A stretch of 64,000 nucleotides of DNA from Arthrobacter sp. EpRS71 (GTDB taxonomy: Bacteria; Actinomycetota; Actinomycetes; Actinomycetales; Micrococcaceae). The stretch is from the NCBI RefSeq assembly GCF_001512285.1, contig NZ_LNUV01000006.1, forward strand, positions 2,340,809 through 2,404,808, in the 5' to 3' direction. This document shows, piece after piece, positions 33,343-42,037 of the stretch. A program made the position numbers and the translations under genes. Each line of letters starts with the position of its first letter. Within the stretch, counting starts at the first letter, position 1. Under the pieces are notes generated by a model that saw only the letters and a list, made by a program, of their open reading frames with translations, had not been told where the DNA came from and made no database searches.

Positions 33343-34980
33343 TTAACGGCTGTTGGCTGCTGCCTTGCGGCGACCGACTAGTGCGAGCACGAGCCCCATC
33401 AGGAGAAGGCCTCCTGCCAAGAGAATCCACTGACCGTTCAGGCCGGTGTTGGCCAACGTGTTGGCACTTCCGACGGCGGTGGGAGCTGCCGCGGTCCATG
33501 CACCTTGCGCGGCACTTTGGGCCATCACATTGCTGGCTTGGGTGCCGACGCCGGTGCTAACTCCGATACTGGCGGGAGGATTCACAACCGGCGGGTTCAC
33601 AACCGGAGGATTCACAACCGGCGGGTTCACAACCGGAGGATTCACAACCGGCGGATTCACCACCGGAGGATTCACAACCGGCGGATTCACCACCGGAGGA
33701 TTCACAACCGGCGGATTCACAACCGGAGGATTCACCACAGGCGGGTTGACCGTGGCTGTAGAACCTCCACCAATTCCCACCGAGGTGGAACCAAGAGTGA
33801 CAGGCGCCGTGATCGGGACGATCAGCTGGGTGCCGGAAAGGATTCCGTCGCTGCCGGAGGTGGTGCTGCCGGTGTTCGTGCCCGTCGGGGCACCTCCGCC
33901 GGTCGAGCCCGAAGTACCGGTACCCGTGTTCGTGGCGGATGAGTCACCCAGCAGGCCAGCAGAGGTGGCACCCAGGTTGATCGGAGCCGTTACCGGAGCA
34001 ACAACCTGCGTCCCCGAACCAATGCCATCCGAACCCGAGGTAGTGCTGCCGTTGTTCGTGCCCGTCGGGGCATTTCCGCCGGTCGAGCCTGAAGTACCGG
34101 CGCCGGTGTTCGTGGCGGATGAGTCACCCAACAGACCAGCTGAGGTCGAACCCAGGTTGATCGGAGCCGTAATCGGAGCAACAACCTGCGTTCCCGAACC
34201 AATGCCATCCGAACCCGATGTGGAAGCACCGGAAGCGGCAGGAGCCGATGTACCCGAGGAAGCAGCCGAGCCCGAGGTAGCGGCGGAATCTCCGCCAACA
34301 CCCACGGCAGTGGCTCCGATGTTAACAGGGACCGAAATCGGAGCCACTACCTGAGCGCCGGACGCGATACCCTCTCCCCCCGACGTCGTTGCCTGCGCCG
34401 GAGCCGCAACAGGAGCCTGGGCCGGTGCAGGAGTTGAAGATGTAGCAGCCGAGTCGCCAAGGACACCGGCGGATGTGGCTCCCAGTGTGATGGGCACCGT
34501 CACCGGAGCCACTACTTGGGTTCCCGAGGCGATCCCATTGGAACCGCTGGTGCTGGCTGCCGGCGAAGGAGCCGCGGGTGCGGCAGGTGTGGCTGAGCTC
34601 GCCGCAGTGGAGCCCCCCAGCAGACCCACTGACGACGAGCCCAGGTTGATGGGCACCGTTACCGGAGCAACTATTTGCGTTCCGGAGCCGATGCTGTTGG
34701 AACCGCTGGTGCTCGCAGCCGGAGTTGCGCCCGAACCAGCCGCACTCGAACCTGCAGCAGGTGCCGGCGCGGACGTCGTAGCTGCTGAATCCCCCAACAG
34801 TCCAAGTGATGTTCCGCCGATGCTGATCGGCGCTGTTACTGGCGCCACCACTTGCGTACCGGACAGGAGTCCGTCCTTGCCGCTGGTGGTGTCCGCGGCG
34901 TTTGCCGCAGTGGCGCTGAGGACGATCATGCCCCCGGCAAAGCATGTGCCGATGAGGCACTTGCGTATGGTCGTGTTCAT
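33343..34980 (-). CDS. Chaplin-like repeat surface protein with LANTG sortase anchor
   Basis: A 545-residue secreted protein. A signal peptide (MNTTIRKCLIGTCFAGGMIV to ANAA) is followed by seven ~50-residue repeats, each with the core GSGTQVVAPVTAPINLG then TSAGLLGDS. The core resembles streptomycete chaplin domains (SGNxxxxPVxxPVNVCGNxxxxxG), but the cysteines are absent. Next comes an array of about eleven PVVNP pentapeptides, then SANTLANTG, a hydrophobic segment (WILLAGGLLLMGLVLALVG) and a basic tail (RRKAAANSR). That end is a sortase signal of the LAxTG class used by actinobacterial sortase E. It should therefore be displayed on the wall, lifted by the proline array. The chaplin comparison is from memory and moderate. 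Confidence 0.8.
   Translation of the reverse strand: MNTTIRKCLIGTCFAGGMIVLSATAANAADTTSGKDGLLSGTQVVAPVTAPISIGGTSLGLLGDSAATTSAPAPAAGSSAAGSGATPAASTSGSNSIGSGTQIVAPVTVPINLGSSSVGLLGGSTAASSATPAAPAAPSPAASTSGSNGIASGTQVVAPVTVPITLGATSAGVLGDSAATSSTPAPAQAPVAAPAQATTSGGEGIASGAQVVAPISVPVNIGATAVGVGGDSAATSGSAASSGTSAPAASGASTSGSDGIGSGTQVVAPITAPINLGSTSAGLLGDSSATNTGAGTSGSTGGNAPTGTNNGSTTSGSDGIGSGTQVVAPVTAPINLGATSAGLLGDSSATNTGTGTSGSTGGGAPTGTNTGSTTSGSDGILSGTQLIVPITAPVTLGSTSVGIGGGSTATVNPPVVNPPVVNPPVVNPPVVNPPVVNPPVVNPPVVNPPVVNPPVVNPPVVNPPVVNPPASIGVSTGVGTQASNVMAQSAAQGAWTAAAPTAVGSANTLANTGLNGQWILLAGGLLLMGLVLALVGRRKAAANSR
33581..33746. repeat. 15-bp in-frame tandem array coding PVVNP
   Basis: About eleven consecutive 15-bp units of the type TTCACAACCGGCGGA, alternating two variants, inside the chaplin-like gene. 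The length is a multiple of three throughout, so copy-number changes would keep the frame. Confidence 0.95.
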
Positions 34981-35078
34981 TGTGATTCTCTCCTGAAGAG
35001 GTTGTTCCCAAAGGCGTCCGAGTGACGGATCGCCCGAATGACCATCTACCGCGAAGAGCTGCGCGGCTGGCTGGGGAA

Positions 35079-36173
35079 CTAGTCAGGAGAGGAACCGGGG
35101 TCGAAGCACACCGGCTTTGGATGTTGCTCAGTCGCGGCCGACGCCACACCGGGCAGTGCGTCAACGGGAATGATCAGGGCGCCCTGCAGGAACGCTGCTG
35201 CGGGGCTGGGTGGGCCGTTTTGGGAGCTGCCGGAGCCAGCACCAGTCAGGCTGCCGGGCACTGCGGCGGGGTCGGAAGGGAGTTCCGCAGGTGACGTGGG
35301 ATCGACGGGTGCAGAGGAGGCTCTCAGCACAGCGGTGATCCCCGTGGGACCAAAATTTCGAGCGGGATTCAGGAGCGCTGATGCGCCGGCGTTCACGCCT
35401 GACGAAGCCCCGCTGGAGTTCAGTGTGCCGGGCTCGGGAACCGTTGAGTTTGTGGAATGTACGACGCCGGTAGTCGCCGGAGCGCCAGCGTTCACCGCGG
35501 CCTGACCACCAGCAGCGTCAGTTCCCGGCTCGCTGGGAACCTCAACCGCGGGTGCTGTGACCGGGGGTGTTGTGACTGGCGGTGCAACGGCCGGCGGTGC
35601 AACGACTGGCGGAACCGGCGGAGCTACCACCGGCGGAATGACGGTTTCAACGGGAGCCAGCACGGTGTCCACCACGCCAACAATGGGATCCACAACCGGG
35701 TTCACCACGTTGGTGATGGGTTCAAGCCGAGCCGGTTCCAAAACTTGATTCACCGGCGGCACAACCACGTTGACGGTGTGATCCACGACGTTGGTGACAG
35801 GAGCCACCACCGTGTTCACCACAGTCCCCGTGGTGTCCGGCGGAACCACCTGGTTGACCACGGGCACCGCTGCAACCACCTGATCAACCGTACCGCCAAG
35901 ATGTTCCACAAGGGGTGTTACGGCAGGCACATTGACGTTGATCTGATTGGTGGTTATTACACCTTTGACCACGTTTGGCAGCGGTACGTTCGGCACCGGA
36001 ACACTGATGGATGTTGAGGACGTGACACTGCCCAAGAGGTTGTTTTCAGGGGTTCCGGTGTCTGCGCTTGCCGCCGAGGCGGAGAGAGCCATCCAGATTG
36101 CGGTTCCGGCGCCCGCGACCATGACGGAGCGGAGAATGCTGGTAGCACGCGGGAATACGCGTGAACCCTTCAT
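35079..36173 (-). CDS. Secreted valine/proline-rich protein
   Basis: A 364-residue protein with a signal peptide (SVMVAGAGTAIWMALSASA, cleavage near ASADT). Residues ~45-210 are built of short VxPV/NxVV strands (NVPLPNVVKGVITTNQINVN, TNVVDHTVNVVVPPVNQVLE), then a proline-rich stretch and a less ordered C-terminal part ending KPVCFDPGSSPD. No sortase signal or membrane anchor. I do not recognise a domain. It is upstream of the chaplin-like gene on the same strand (98 bp gap) and shares its composition, so the pair may function together on the surface. Confidence 0.78.
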   Translation of the reverse strand: MKGSRVFPRATSILRSVMVAGAGTAIWMALSASAASADTGTPENNLLGSVTSSTSISVPVPNVPLPNVVKGVITTNQINVNVPAVTPLVEHLGGTVDQVVAAVPVVNQVVPPDTTGTVVNTVVAPVTNVVDHTVNVVVPPVNQVLEPARLEPITNVVNPVVDPIVGVVDTVLAPVETVIPPVVAPPVPPVVAPPAVAPPVTTPPVTAPAVEVPSEPGTDAAGGQAAVNAGAPATTGVVHSTNSTVPEPGTLNSSGASSGVNAGASALLNPARNFGPTGITAVLRASSAPVDPTSPAELPSDPAAVPGSLTGAGSGSSQNGPPSPAAAFLQGALIIPVDALPGVASAATEQHPKPVCFDPGSSPD

Positions 36174-36287
36174 CTCGACACCCCCAGGTAGTCGCGAACC
36201 ATTGGTCGCCTTCATCCTAGGACGGCATCACGCGGTTAGTCCATGGTTGGGAGTAAACAAAATGACAAATTTGTAAGGAACCTTGTT

Positions 36288-37178
36288 TTACGAAGGGTAA
36301 AAGCCTGTCTTTTCCGGTCCAAAGTCCGGAGTGGCCACAGAAGGACGCCCTTGAGCATTGGTTTCCTGAAGCCTCTTAATGAACCAACGTGACTGTTCCG
36401 GTCCGTAAGGCAGCACCGGGATGGCCTTGGTGGCGTCGGACGGCATGTCCCGAATGGACTGCGTCGCTTGCCGGACCGCCGTGCCCATGGTGTCAGCCAT
36501 GGTTTTGACGAACTCATCGCTGGCAGGTTCACCGTGACCGGGGACCAGGAATTCGTAGCGGTGGCGCAGGGCCGAGATGTGCCGCAGGGCATCGGCCCAT
36601 TCCTCCGGATACGAGTCTTCAAACGACGGATGCGCACCCTGCTCCACCAGGTCACCCACGAACAGGGTGGAGCTGGTTCCAACAAGGAGGTCGCCGTCCG
36701 TGTGTGCGCGGCCCAGGTAGAAGAGCGTAGCGGTGATGCCGCCCAGATCAACGAGGACAGGCTGATCGTGCACCAAGGCGTTGGGGACAACGATGTCCAC
36801 CGCGTCACCCTCTCCCGCTGCCATCTCGGGTTCGTTGGTGGCTACGAAGCGTCGCTGATTGTCGGCGTCGCGTTCAATAGCGGCCGCACAGTTGGCGTGC
36901 GCCCAGAACTCTGTGACGCCGTCGTCGGCAAATACTGCGTTGCCAAAGAAGTGGTCGTAGTGGGCGTGGGTGTTCACCACAACCAGCGGAAGCTGGGTCT
37001 TTTCGCGGACTGCTGCGAGGATCTCGCGGCCTTGGCGCGGGCCGCAGCCGGTGTCGATGACCATGGCGAGCTCAGAGCCCACCACCAGGCCGGTATTGAG
37101 TAACGATCCCTCGGTTTCCAAGACGTAGTTGTCCTGTCCGAGTTCTAGCCAAGCTGACAATTCGTGCTCCGTATCCAC
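36288..37178 (-). CDS. MBL-fold metallo-hydrolase
   Basis: A ~296-residue metallo-beta-lactamase-fold protein. THAHYDH (HxHxDH, about residues 71-76) is the zinc/iron site; later ligands fit GRAHTDGDLLVG, LFVGDLVEQGAH and VPGHGEPA. No signal peptide. Start is uncertain: GTG 37178 is used, and TTG 37160 after ACGGAG is a good alternative. Longer frames run through the terminator of the neighbouring protease gene and are rejected. Substrate unknown. A possible role as quinoprotein-relative or thioesterase-type hydrolase cannot be distinguished. Confidence 0.85.
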   Translation of the reverse strand: MDTEHELSAWLELGQDNYVLETEGSLLNTGLVVGSELAMVIDTGCGPRQGREILAAVREKTQLPLVVVNTHAHYDHFFGNAVFADDGVTEFWAHANCAAAIERDADNQRRFVATNEPEMAAGEGDAVDIVVPNALVHDQPVLVDLGGITATLFYLGRAHTDGDLLVGTSSTLFVGDLVEQGAHPSFEDSYPEEWADALRHISALRHRYEFLVPGHGEPASDEFVKTMADTMGTAVRQATQSIRDMPSDATKAIPVLPYGPEQSRWFIKRLQETNAQGRPSVATPDFGPEKTGFYPS

Positions 37179-37247
37179 TGCAATCCGGCGATCTTCAGGC
37201 CTCCACTCTACCCACGGAACCCGTGCGGACGCTGGAAGGAAACGAAA

Positions 37248-37280
37248 GCGGCCCGGAAGCAAACAATGCTTCCGGGCCGC
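37248..37280 (-). terminator. Intrinsic terminator of the subtilase gene
   Basis: GCGGCCCGGAAGCA (37248-37261) pairs with TGCTTCCGGGCCGC (37267-37280), perfect 14 bp with a 5-base loop; the minus strand then reads TTTCGTTTCC. Confidence 0.9.
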
Positions 37281-37291
37281 CGCATCCAGTG

Positions 37292-39514
37292 TTACAGGAA
37301 GGCGTTCATGGTATTCCAGCCGACGCCGACCTGCTCGGAGTACAACCACCAGCTGTAGCCGTTGCCGGCGTACAGGACCAGTTCTCCGCCGCTGTTGCGT
37401 CCAAGAACGTCCACCTTTCCGTCGCCGTCGAAGTCGCCCGGCGCTTCAATGGCGTTGAAGATGTTCCAACCGGTTCCCACCTGGCTGGCTGCAAGCCACC
37501 CACCGGAGCCGTTGCCCGGGTAGAGCAGCAAGGCTCCTGATCCGTTGCGGGCAATGACGTCAGCTTTGCCGTCGCCATTGAAGTCGCCTACGCCGTCGAT
37601 GGCGGTCATCACGTTCCAGCCGGCACCAATCTGGCGCGGCTGGAGCCAGCCACCGGTTCCATTGCCCGCGTACAGCCACAGAACACCATTGCCATCGCGG
37701 GCAATAACATCGGCAGTCGCATCGCCGTTGAAATCACCCGTTGATTTGATGGACGTCATCACGTTCCAGCCGGCACCGATCTGGGTGCGGCCGAGCAAGC
37801 CACCCCATCCGTTGCCCGGGTACAGCCACAGAACACCGTTGCCGTCACGGGCAATGACGTCGGCATAACCGTCGCCGTTGAAGTCGCCCGGCGCTTCGAC
37901 GGCGGTCATAACGTTCCAGCCGACGCCGATTTGGGTGCGGCCGCCCCTCCAGTTGCCGTAGCCGGTTCCCTTGTAGAGCCACAAGGCGCCGTTGGCGTCA
38001 CGAGCAACAACGTCGCTGGTGCCGTCGCCATTGAAATCGGTGAGCTTTTGGTGCGGTGCAGGGAGAGGAGCGGCGCCACCGAACTTTTTCAACGCCTTCG
38101 TGGCGTCTACCAAACCCGCACCACAGCCAGCGGAGCAACCGGCCGGAAGGGGCCGAGCTGATTCCTTGAGCTGCTGTTCGAGCAGCTGGGGCGTGAGCGT
38201 GCTGCCTTCAGCCGAGAAGAGCAGAGCCGCGATGCCTGCAACGTGAGGAGACGCCATGGACGTGCCCTGCATGAACGCAAAAGCGGGTTCATTCGGCGTG
38301 GTGGTGCCGTAGTTCAACGTGGACAAAATGCCACCGGCGACATCTGTTGTCATGTCGCCGCCAGGCGCCGTCACGTCAATGGCACTTCCGTAGTTGGAAT
38401 ACGCTGCGCGCGCGCCGGCCTTGGTGCTCGCCGCCACGGTGATGACGTTTTGGCAGTTACCCGGGCTGACGTCAGCGGCAGGTCGGTCGGAGTTTCCTGC
38501 AGAGACCACCACAGCGGCACCTGCGTTGTACGCAAAGTTGATGGCGTTCTGGTAGGTGGCGGAGCATGTTGCCACGCCACCGAGGCTGATGTTGATGACC
38601 TTTGCCGGATGGGGGTTGACGGGAAGGTCAGTCACCACCCCGCCAGCTGCCCAGATGATGGAGTCAGCGATGTCGGAGCTGTACCCTCCACAGACGCCCA
38701 ACGCCCGCACCGGAAGGATCTTTGCCTTGGGCGCTACGCCACTGATGCCAATGCTGTTGTTTCCAACGGCGGCCACAATTCCTGCCACGTGCGTTCCGTG
38801 CCATGAAGAATTTTCAGCGGGGCTTTTGTCCTCACATTCCCCTGCTGGAACCCAGTCGCCTTGGTCGGTGGGGTCCGGATCGCGGCCGTTTCCGTCCCGC
38901 GCGTCAGCTGCGCTGGAGATCATGTCGTAGCCGGGCAGCACGTTCGCGTTGAGCTCCGGGTGGCTGGTGATGCCGGTGTCAACGATTGCCACCACCACGC
39001 CCTCGCCCTGGTTGTAGTTCCAGGCGCTGGGAGTGCGGACGCCGGCGAAGTTATCCCACAGGTTCCATTGCTCCGTGTAGCCGTAATCCTTGGAATGGAC
39101 CGTGGGGTGCATGATGACGTCCGGCTCCGCGTAAGCGACGGCCGGGTCAGCGCGGAGCATCTCCACGAAGACTGCAGCTTCCGACGGTGTGAGGGCTTCG
39201 TCGAGCTTGATGATGTGCCCGCCCGCGGCGTTTTGGCGCGAGCTTTCCCTCGAGACACCCAGCTTGGCAGCTGCTTGGTCGGCCGCCTTCTCGGCTTTCA
39301 CCGCAGCTGTTTGAGCAGCGTTGTCCCGAAGGCCAACAATGAACTGGTCCGTAGCCGTTTCGGGTGTCGGCTGGAGGGCTTGCGGGGTGCTCGGAACGAT
39401 GTCATTGAGATCGGCCGCGGCCGCTGGCTGAACGGCCAGTCCCCCGCTGACAAGAAGTGTGGTTACTGCTATGCCTATGGAACTTAGCGGGCGCAGTCGG
39501 AAGTTTTTCACCAT
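37292..39514 (-). CDS. Secreted S8 serine protease with FG-GAP repeats
   Basis: A 740-residue exported subtilase. Signal peptide residues 1-34, then an I9-type propeptide (DQFIVGLRDNAAQ, residues ~56-135) that should be removed on maturation. Catalytic Asp179 (VDTGI), His239 (WHGTHVAG) and Ser419 (GTSMASPHVAG) with oxyanion Asn341 (SAGN) are intact. Residues ~515-740 are six ~45-residue repeats (DFNGDGYADVIARDGNGVLW type), FG-GAP/VCBS blades with DxNGDG calcium sites. No anchor, so it is released to the medium. ATG 39514 chosen at the start of the signal peptide. Confidence 0.95.
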   Translation of the reverse strand: MVKNFRLRPLSSIGIAVTTLLVSGGLAVQPAAAADLNDIVPSTPQALQPTPETATDQFIVGLRDNAAQTAAVKAEKAADQAAAKLGVSRESSRQNAAGGHIIKLDEALTPSEAAVFVEMLRADPAVAYAEPDVIMHPTVHSKDYGYTEQWNLWDNFAGVRTPSAWNYNQGEGVVVAIVDTGITSHPELNANVLPGYDMISSAADARDGNGRDPDPTDQGDWVPAGECEDKSPAENSSWHGTHVAGIVAAVGNNSIGISGVAPKAKILPVRALGVCGGYSSDIADSIIWAAGGVVTDLPVNPHPAKVINISLGGVATCSATYQNAINFAYNAGAAVVVSAGNSDRPAADVSPGNCQNVITVAASTKAGARAAYSNYGSAIDVTAPGGDMTTDVAGGILSTLNYGTTTPNEPAFAFMQGTSMASPHVAGIAALLFSAEGSTLTPQLLEQQLKESARPLPAGCSAGCGAGLVDATKALKKFGGAAPLPAPHQKLTDFNGDGTSDVVARDANGALWLYKGTGYGNWRGGRTQIGVGWNVMTAVEAPGDFNGDGYADVIARDGNGVLWLYPGNGWGGLLGRTQIGAGWNVMTSIKSTGDFNGDATADVIARDGNGVLWLYAGNGTGGWLQPRQIGAGWNVMTAIDGVGDFNGDGKADVIARNGSGALLLYPGNGSGGWLAASQVGTGWNIFNAIEAPGDFDGDGKVDVLGRNSGGELVLYAGNGYSWWLYSEQVGVGWNTMNAFL

Positions 39515-39854
39515 ATGCAGGCATCCTAGGGAAAGCGCGGGCAGCCTCAACGGGGCTGATCGCGGGCAACTGGAGACCACCAGCTGACCCCCAGGAAATT
39601 GTAAGCTGACTATCGGCTGTAAAAGCTACACATCGCCGTTTATGACAGTGGTCCGAAATCCTCATTGTTGAACCACTCAGCTAACGCGCTCGAACACCAT
39701 GGGCCCGGATACGGTCACCGCCGCCGATCACTCCCATACTCCTGCCGCTGGCAGTTGCACCACTTCCATCCATTGTTGGCCGGCCGCACGTCTGTTGGGC
39801 GGTTGCGTGCAAGGCTACTCGACGCCGGCGGGGAATTTTTCGCGGGCGAAGCGC
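39515..39854. other. 340-bp gap, no gene seen
   Basis: Between the starts of the subtilase transcript and the end of the VOC gene. It should contain the subtilase promoter; I see no convincing reading frame or strong repeat. Confidence 0.6.
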
Positions 39855-40223
39855 CTAGGCGCGGTCGTGAAGCGTCACGTGATACCCGTCAGGATCGGCG
39901 AACGTGAACGTCCGGCCGAACGGGCCGTCGATGGGGCCTGTGATGATGGCGTGGCCGTCGCCGACCAACGCGTCATGGATGGCTTGGACATCCGTGGCGT
40001 GGAGCCAGATCGCGGCGCCGATTCCCGGCTGTTCAACGGACGTCAGGTCCGTCCCGGGAGCGATGGTGCGGAGTGCGAAGGCGATCGGCTTCGTGTCGAA
40101 CACGACGGCGTGGGGAGGACCCGCTTGCGAGCGGACCAGGCCTAGGTACTGCTCGTAGAACGCTTGGGATGCGTCGAGGTCGCGCGTTTGGAGGGAGATG
40201 AAGTCGGGGCCGGTGACGGGCAT
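39855..40223 (-). CDS. VOC-family (glyoxalase-fold) protein
   Basis: A 122-residue protein of one vicinal-oxygen-chelate unit: DFISLQTRDLDASQAFYEQY at the start and FTFADPDGYHVTLHD at the end, where metal-binding or substrate residues usually sit. Such proteins include glyoxalases, dioxygenases and antibiotic-binding proteins; the activity is not determinable. It diverges from a MarR gene across two operator palindromes, so it is the probable regulated target. Confidence 0.87.
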   Translation of the reverse strand: MPVTGPDFISLQTRDLDASQAFYEQYLGLVRSQAGPPHAVVFDTKPIAFALRTIAPGTDLTSVEQPGIGAAIWLHATDVQAIHDALVGDGHAIITGPIDGPFGRTFTFADPDGYHVTLHDRA

Positions 40224-40243
40224 GTGATGCTCCTTCGAATCTT

Positions 40244-40287
40244 TGTCAGTTATCTGACACGAATAACCTATGTCAGAATACTGACAT
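40244..40287. promoter_or_regulatory. Two MarR-type operators
   Basis: TGTCAGTTATCTGACA (40244-40259) and ATGTCAGAATACTGACAT (40270-40287) are both perfect TGTCAG-N4-CTGACA palindromes with centres 27 bp apart. They fill the divergent promoter between the VOC and MarR genes, and the second overlaps the MarR start codon. Confidence 0.88.
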
Positions 40288-40753
40288 GAGTCAACGCGGG
40301 ATCGACCTCACCACGTCGCTGGGGTATCTGCTCAAAGAAGCCTCCAGTGCCCTACGCGCCGCCATGGAATCAGCGCTTCGGCCGCTCGGAATGACCATCA
40401 CCCATTACTCCTGCTTGGAACTCCTGGCCCAGCGCCCGGGCTTATCCAACTCCGAGCTGGCCCGTGGAGCGTTCGTCACCCGCCAATCCATGAACGTGCT
40501 GCTCCAGGCCCTGGAACGCGACGGCTATGTGACCCGCCCGGAGGAGGCCCGCGTGGGGAAAGTCCTTCCCACGCAGCTGACTCCCCTGGGTCGAAGCAGC
40601 CTGGCCACAGCGAGCGCTGCCGTCCGCGACGTCGAGGTCAAGATGCTCGGCGGCATGACCCAAGACGAACAGGTCACGGCTTTTAAGGCGCTGCGAAGCA
40701 TGATCGTCTCCCTACGCGACGACACACACGAGGCAACCAATGACCATCACTAA
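40286..40753 (+). CDS. MarR-family regulator
   Basis: A 155-residue winged-helix regulator. YSCLELLAQRPGLSNSELAR is the first part of the DNA-binding domain, FVTRQSMNVLLQALERDGYV the recognition helix, and VLPTQLTPLGRS the wing. It faces the VOC gene and two perfect palindromes. The ATG lies within one operator, so strong autorepression is likely. The last 14 bp overlap the start of the following lipoprotein gene. Confidence 0.92.
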   Translation: MSQRGIDLTTSLGYLLKEASSALRAAMESALRPLGMTITHYSCLELLAQRPGLSNSELARGAFVTRQSMNVLLQALERDGYVTRPEEARVGKVLPTQLTPLGRSSLATASAAVRDVEVKMLGGMTQDEQVTAFKALRSMIVSLRDDTHEATNDHH

Positions 40754-41258
40754 AACCATCCGGCTCGGCGTCGCCGCTGTAGCAATCGCTACGTTGCTGA
40801 ACGGCTGCGTCACTGAGAACCACACCACTCCCCTGGCGGCCTCATCAAGCACCGCCGCCCCGCGATCAATGGAGGCAGCGGAGGCAGCAGTGGCCCGAAT
40901 CCCGGGAGCGGAGTTTAAGGCGGCCCGCGCGTGGGACGGCACCACCGCATACGTCATCGCGACCCTCTCCGTGACAGATGCCTTCTCCGGTGACCCGGCA
41001 GCTCTGATTGACTACTCGTTGGCGCAGCTCGGTTCCCAGAATGAGGTGGATCGGGGACGCTTGGTGCGCTTCAGCTTCGAAGGCCCAGGACAGAACGCAG
41101 ATACCACCAAGGCGCTCCTGGCATCGTTGGGCATCGACTCTGCCCGGTATGCCGGCGGGTCCTCCTTGGAACTCGCCAATCAGGACCTGGATGACCGATA
41201 CGGTCCGTGGCCAGCAGCGGTTCCCGAGCCCCCGGCGTCGCTCATTACCAACGGCTGA
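40740..41258 (+). CDS. Small lipoprotein, paralogue 1
   Basis: A 172-residue protein with signal peptide and lipobox (TLLNGCVTEN, Cys22). A paralogue is encoded at 42037-42537: DAFSGDPAALIDYSLAQLGS corresponds to EAFTGDEAALLDSVLAQVWS, and DRYGPWP to ARYGEWP. Unknown family. Start overlaps the MarR gene, so it may be co-transcribed with it. Confidence 0.8.
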   Translation: MTITKTIRLGVAAVAIATLLNGCVTENHTTPLAASSSTAAPRSMEAAEAAVARIPGAEFKAARAWDGTTAYVIATLSVTDAFSGDPAALIDYSLAQLGSQNEVDRGRLVRFSFEGPGQNADTTKALLASLGIDSARYAGGSSLELANQDLDDRYGPWPAAVPEPPASLITNG

Positions 41259-41353
41259 ATACCGGATGGGTTGCGGTGCCCATCGCAGCCTCCCCACTTC
41301 ACCCCTAGGGTTGAAGGTGCCCGGGAAAAGTTCGGGCTACTTTGGGGGATTTA

Positions 41354-42037
41354 ATGCGCGGCACAGAATTACGACGGCGGCACCACCGATTGCTTTCGGC
41401 TACAGCGGTGATGGTGCTCGCCGCAGTTACGGCCGGTGGGCTTTCGGGATGCCGGGTTGTAAAGCGGCCAGCGCCGCCGTACCCGACCGTCGAGTGGCAA
41501 GGGGCCGAACCCAGCGGACCGCTTGAGGCCGACCCTTGGGTGCAGGCCACCCGGAAGTTTCTTGAGGCAGAGGCCGTGGCGCGCAACATCAACGATTTCT
41601 CCATACCTGAGCTGGCCAAAACCGCCAGTAGGGACGCGCGGAGCCGTGCTGCGAGGCCGGCAATCGATGACGTCAAACAGGGACGGCGCCCGGACATTCT
41701 TCCCGGGCCAACACCGTTCCTGCCGCTCAGCGTGACGCCCACTTTCCGGGGTGACCCTGACCGGGCAGCCGTGAGGGGCTGCAAGGCAACGGAGTGGTCC
41801 TCGGAGGAAGGAAAAGTGCCGGCCGAGTTGAAGGGCTACAGCGTGGAGTACCGGATGGAGCGGCTGCCCGACGGAACCATGCGGGTGGAGTCCACGGTCG
41901 GGATTCCAGCTTTGGAATGCTCGGACGCCACCCTTCCCATAGCCTTGTTTGTGCCGGCGCCGGAACCGTCGGACGTTACGGACGTCAAAGACATTGTGAT
42001 TGCCGAGCGCACCGACCTCGATCCTGTGGGCAAGTGA
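41354..42037 (+). CDS. Lipoprotein of unknown function
   Basis: A 227-residue protein with lipobox LSGCRVVK (Cys~33). The body is rich in proline and charged residues, with RAAVRGCKATEWSSEEGKVP and VESTVGIPALECSD in the second half. I do not recognise the family. ATG 41354 follows GGGGGA. It lies between two paralogous lipoprotein genes and its stop overlaps the second one's start (TGATG). Confidence 0.75.
   Translation: MRGTELRRRHHRLLSATAVMVLAAVTAGGLSGCRVVKRPAPPYPTVEWQGAEPSGPLEADPWVQATRKFLEAEAVARNINDFSIPELAKTASRDARSRAARPAIDDVKQGRRPDILPGPTPFLPLSVTPTFRGDPDRAAVRGCKATEWSSEEGKVPAELKGYSVEYRMERLPDGTMRVESTVGIPALECSDATLPIALFVPAPEPSDVTDVKDIVIAERTDLDPVGK

Noticed and set aside
33581-33746. Possible CRISPR-like array
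   Set aside because: The 15-bp units are contiguous without unique spacers, stay in frame and code for a proline stalk. No cas genes are nearby.
33446-34354. A plus-strand frame with GGFTTGGFTTGG repeats
   Set aside because: It is the complement of the PVVNP array and the chaplin-like repeats; the minus-strand reading has a signal peptide, domain repeats and a sorting signal.
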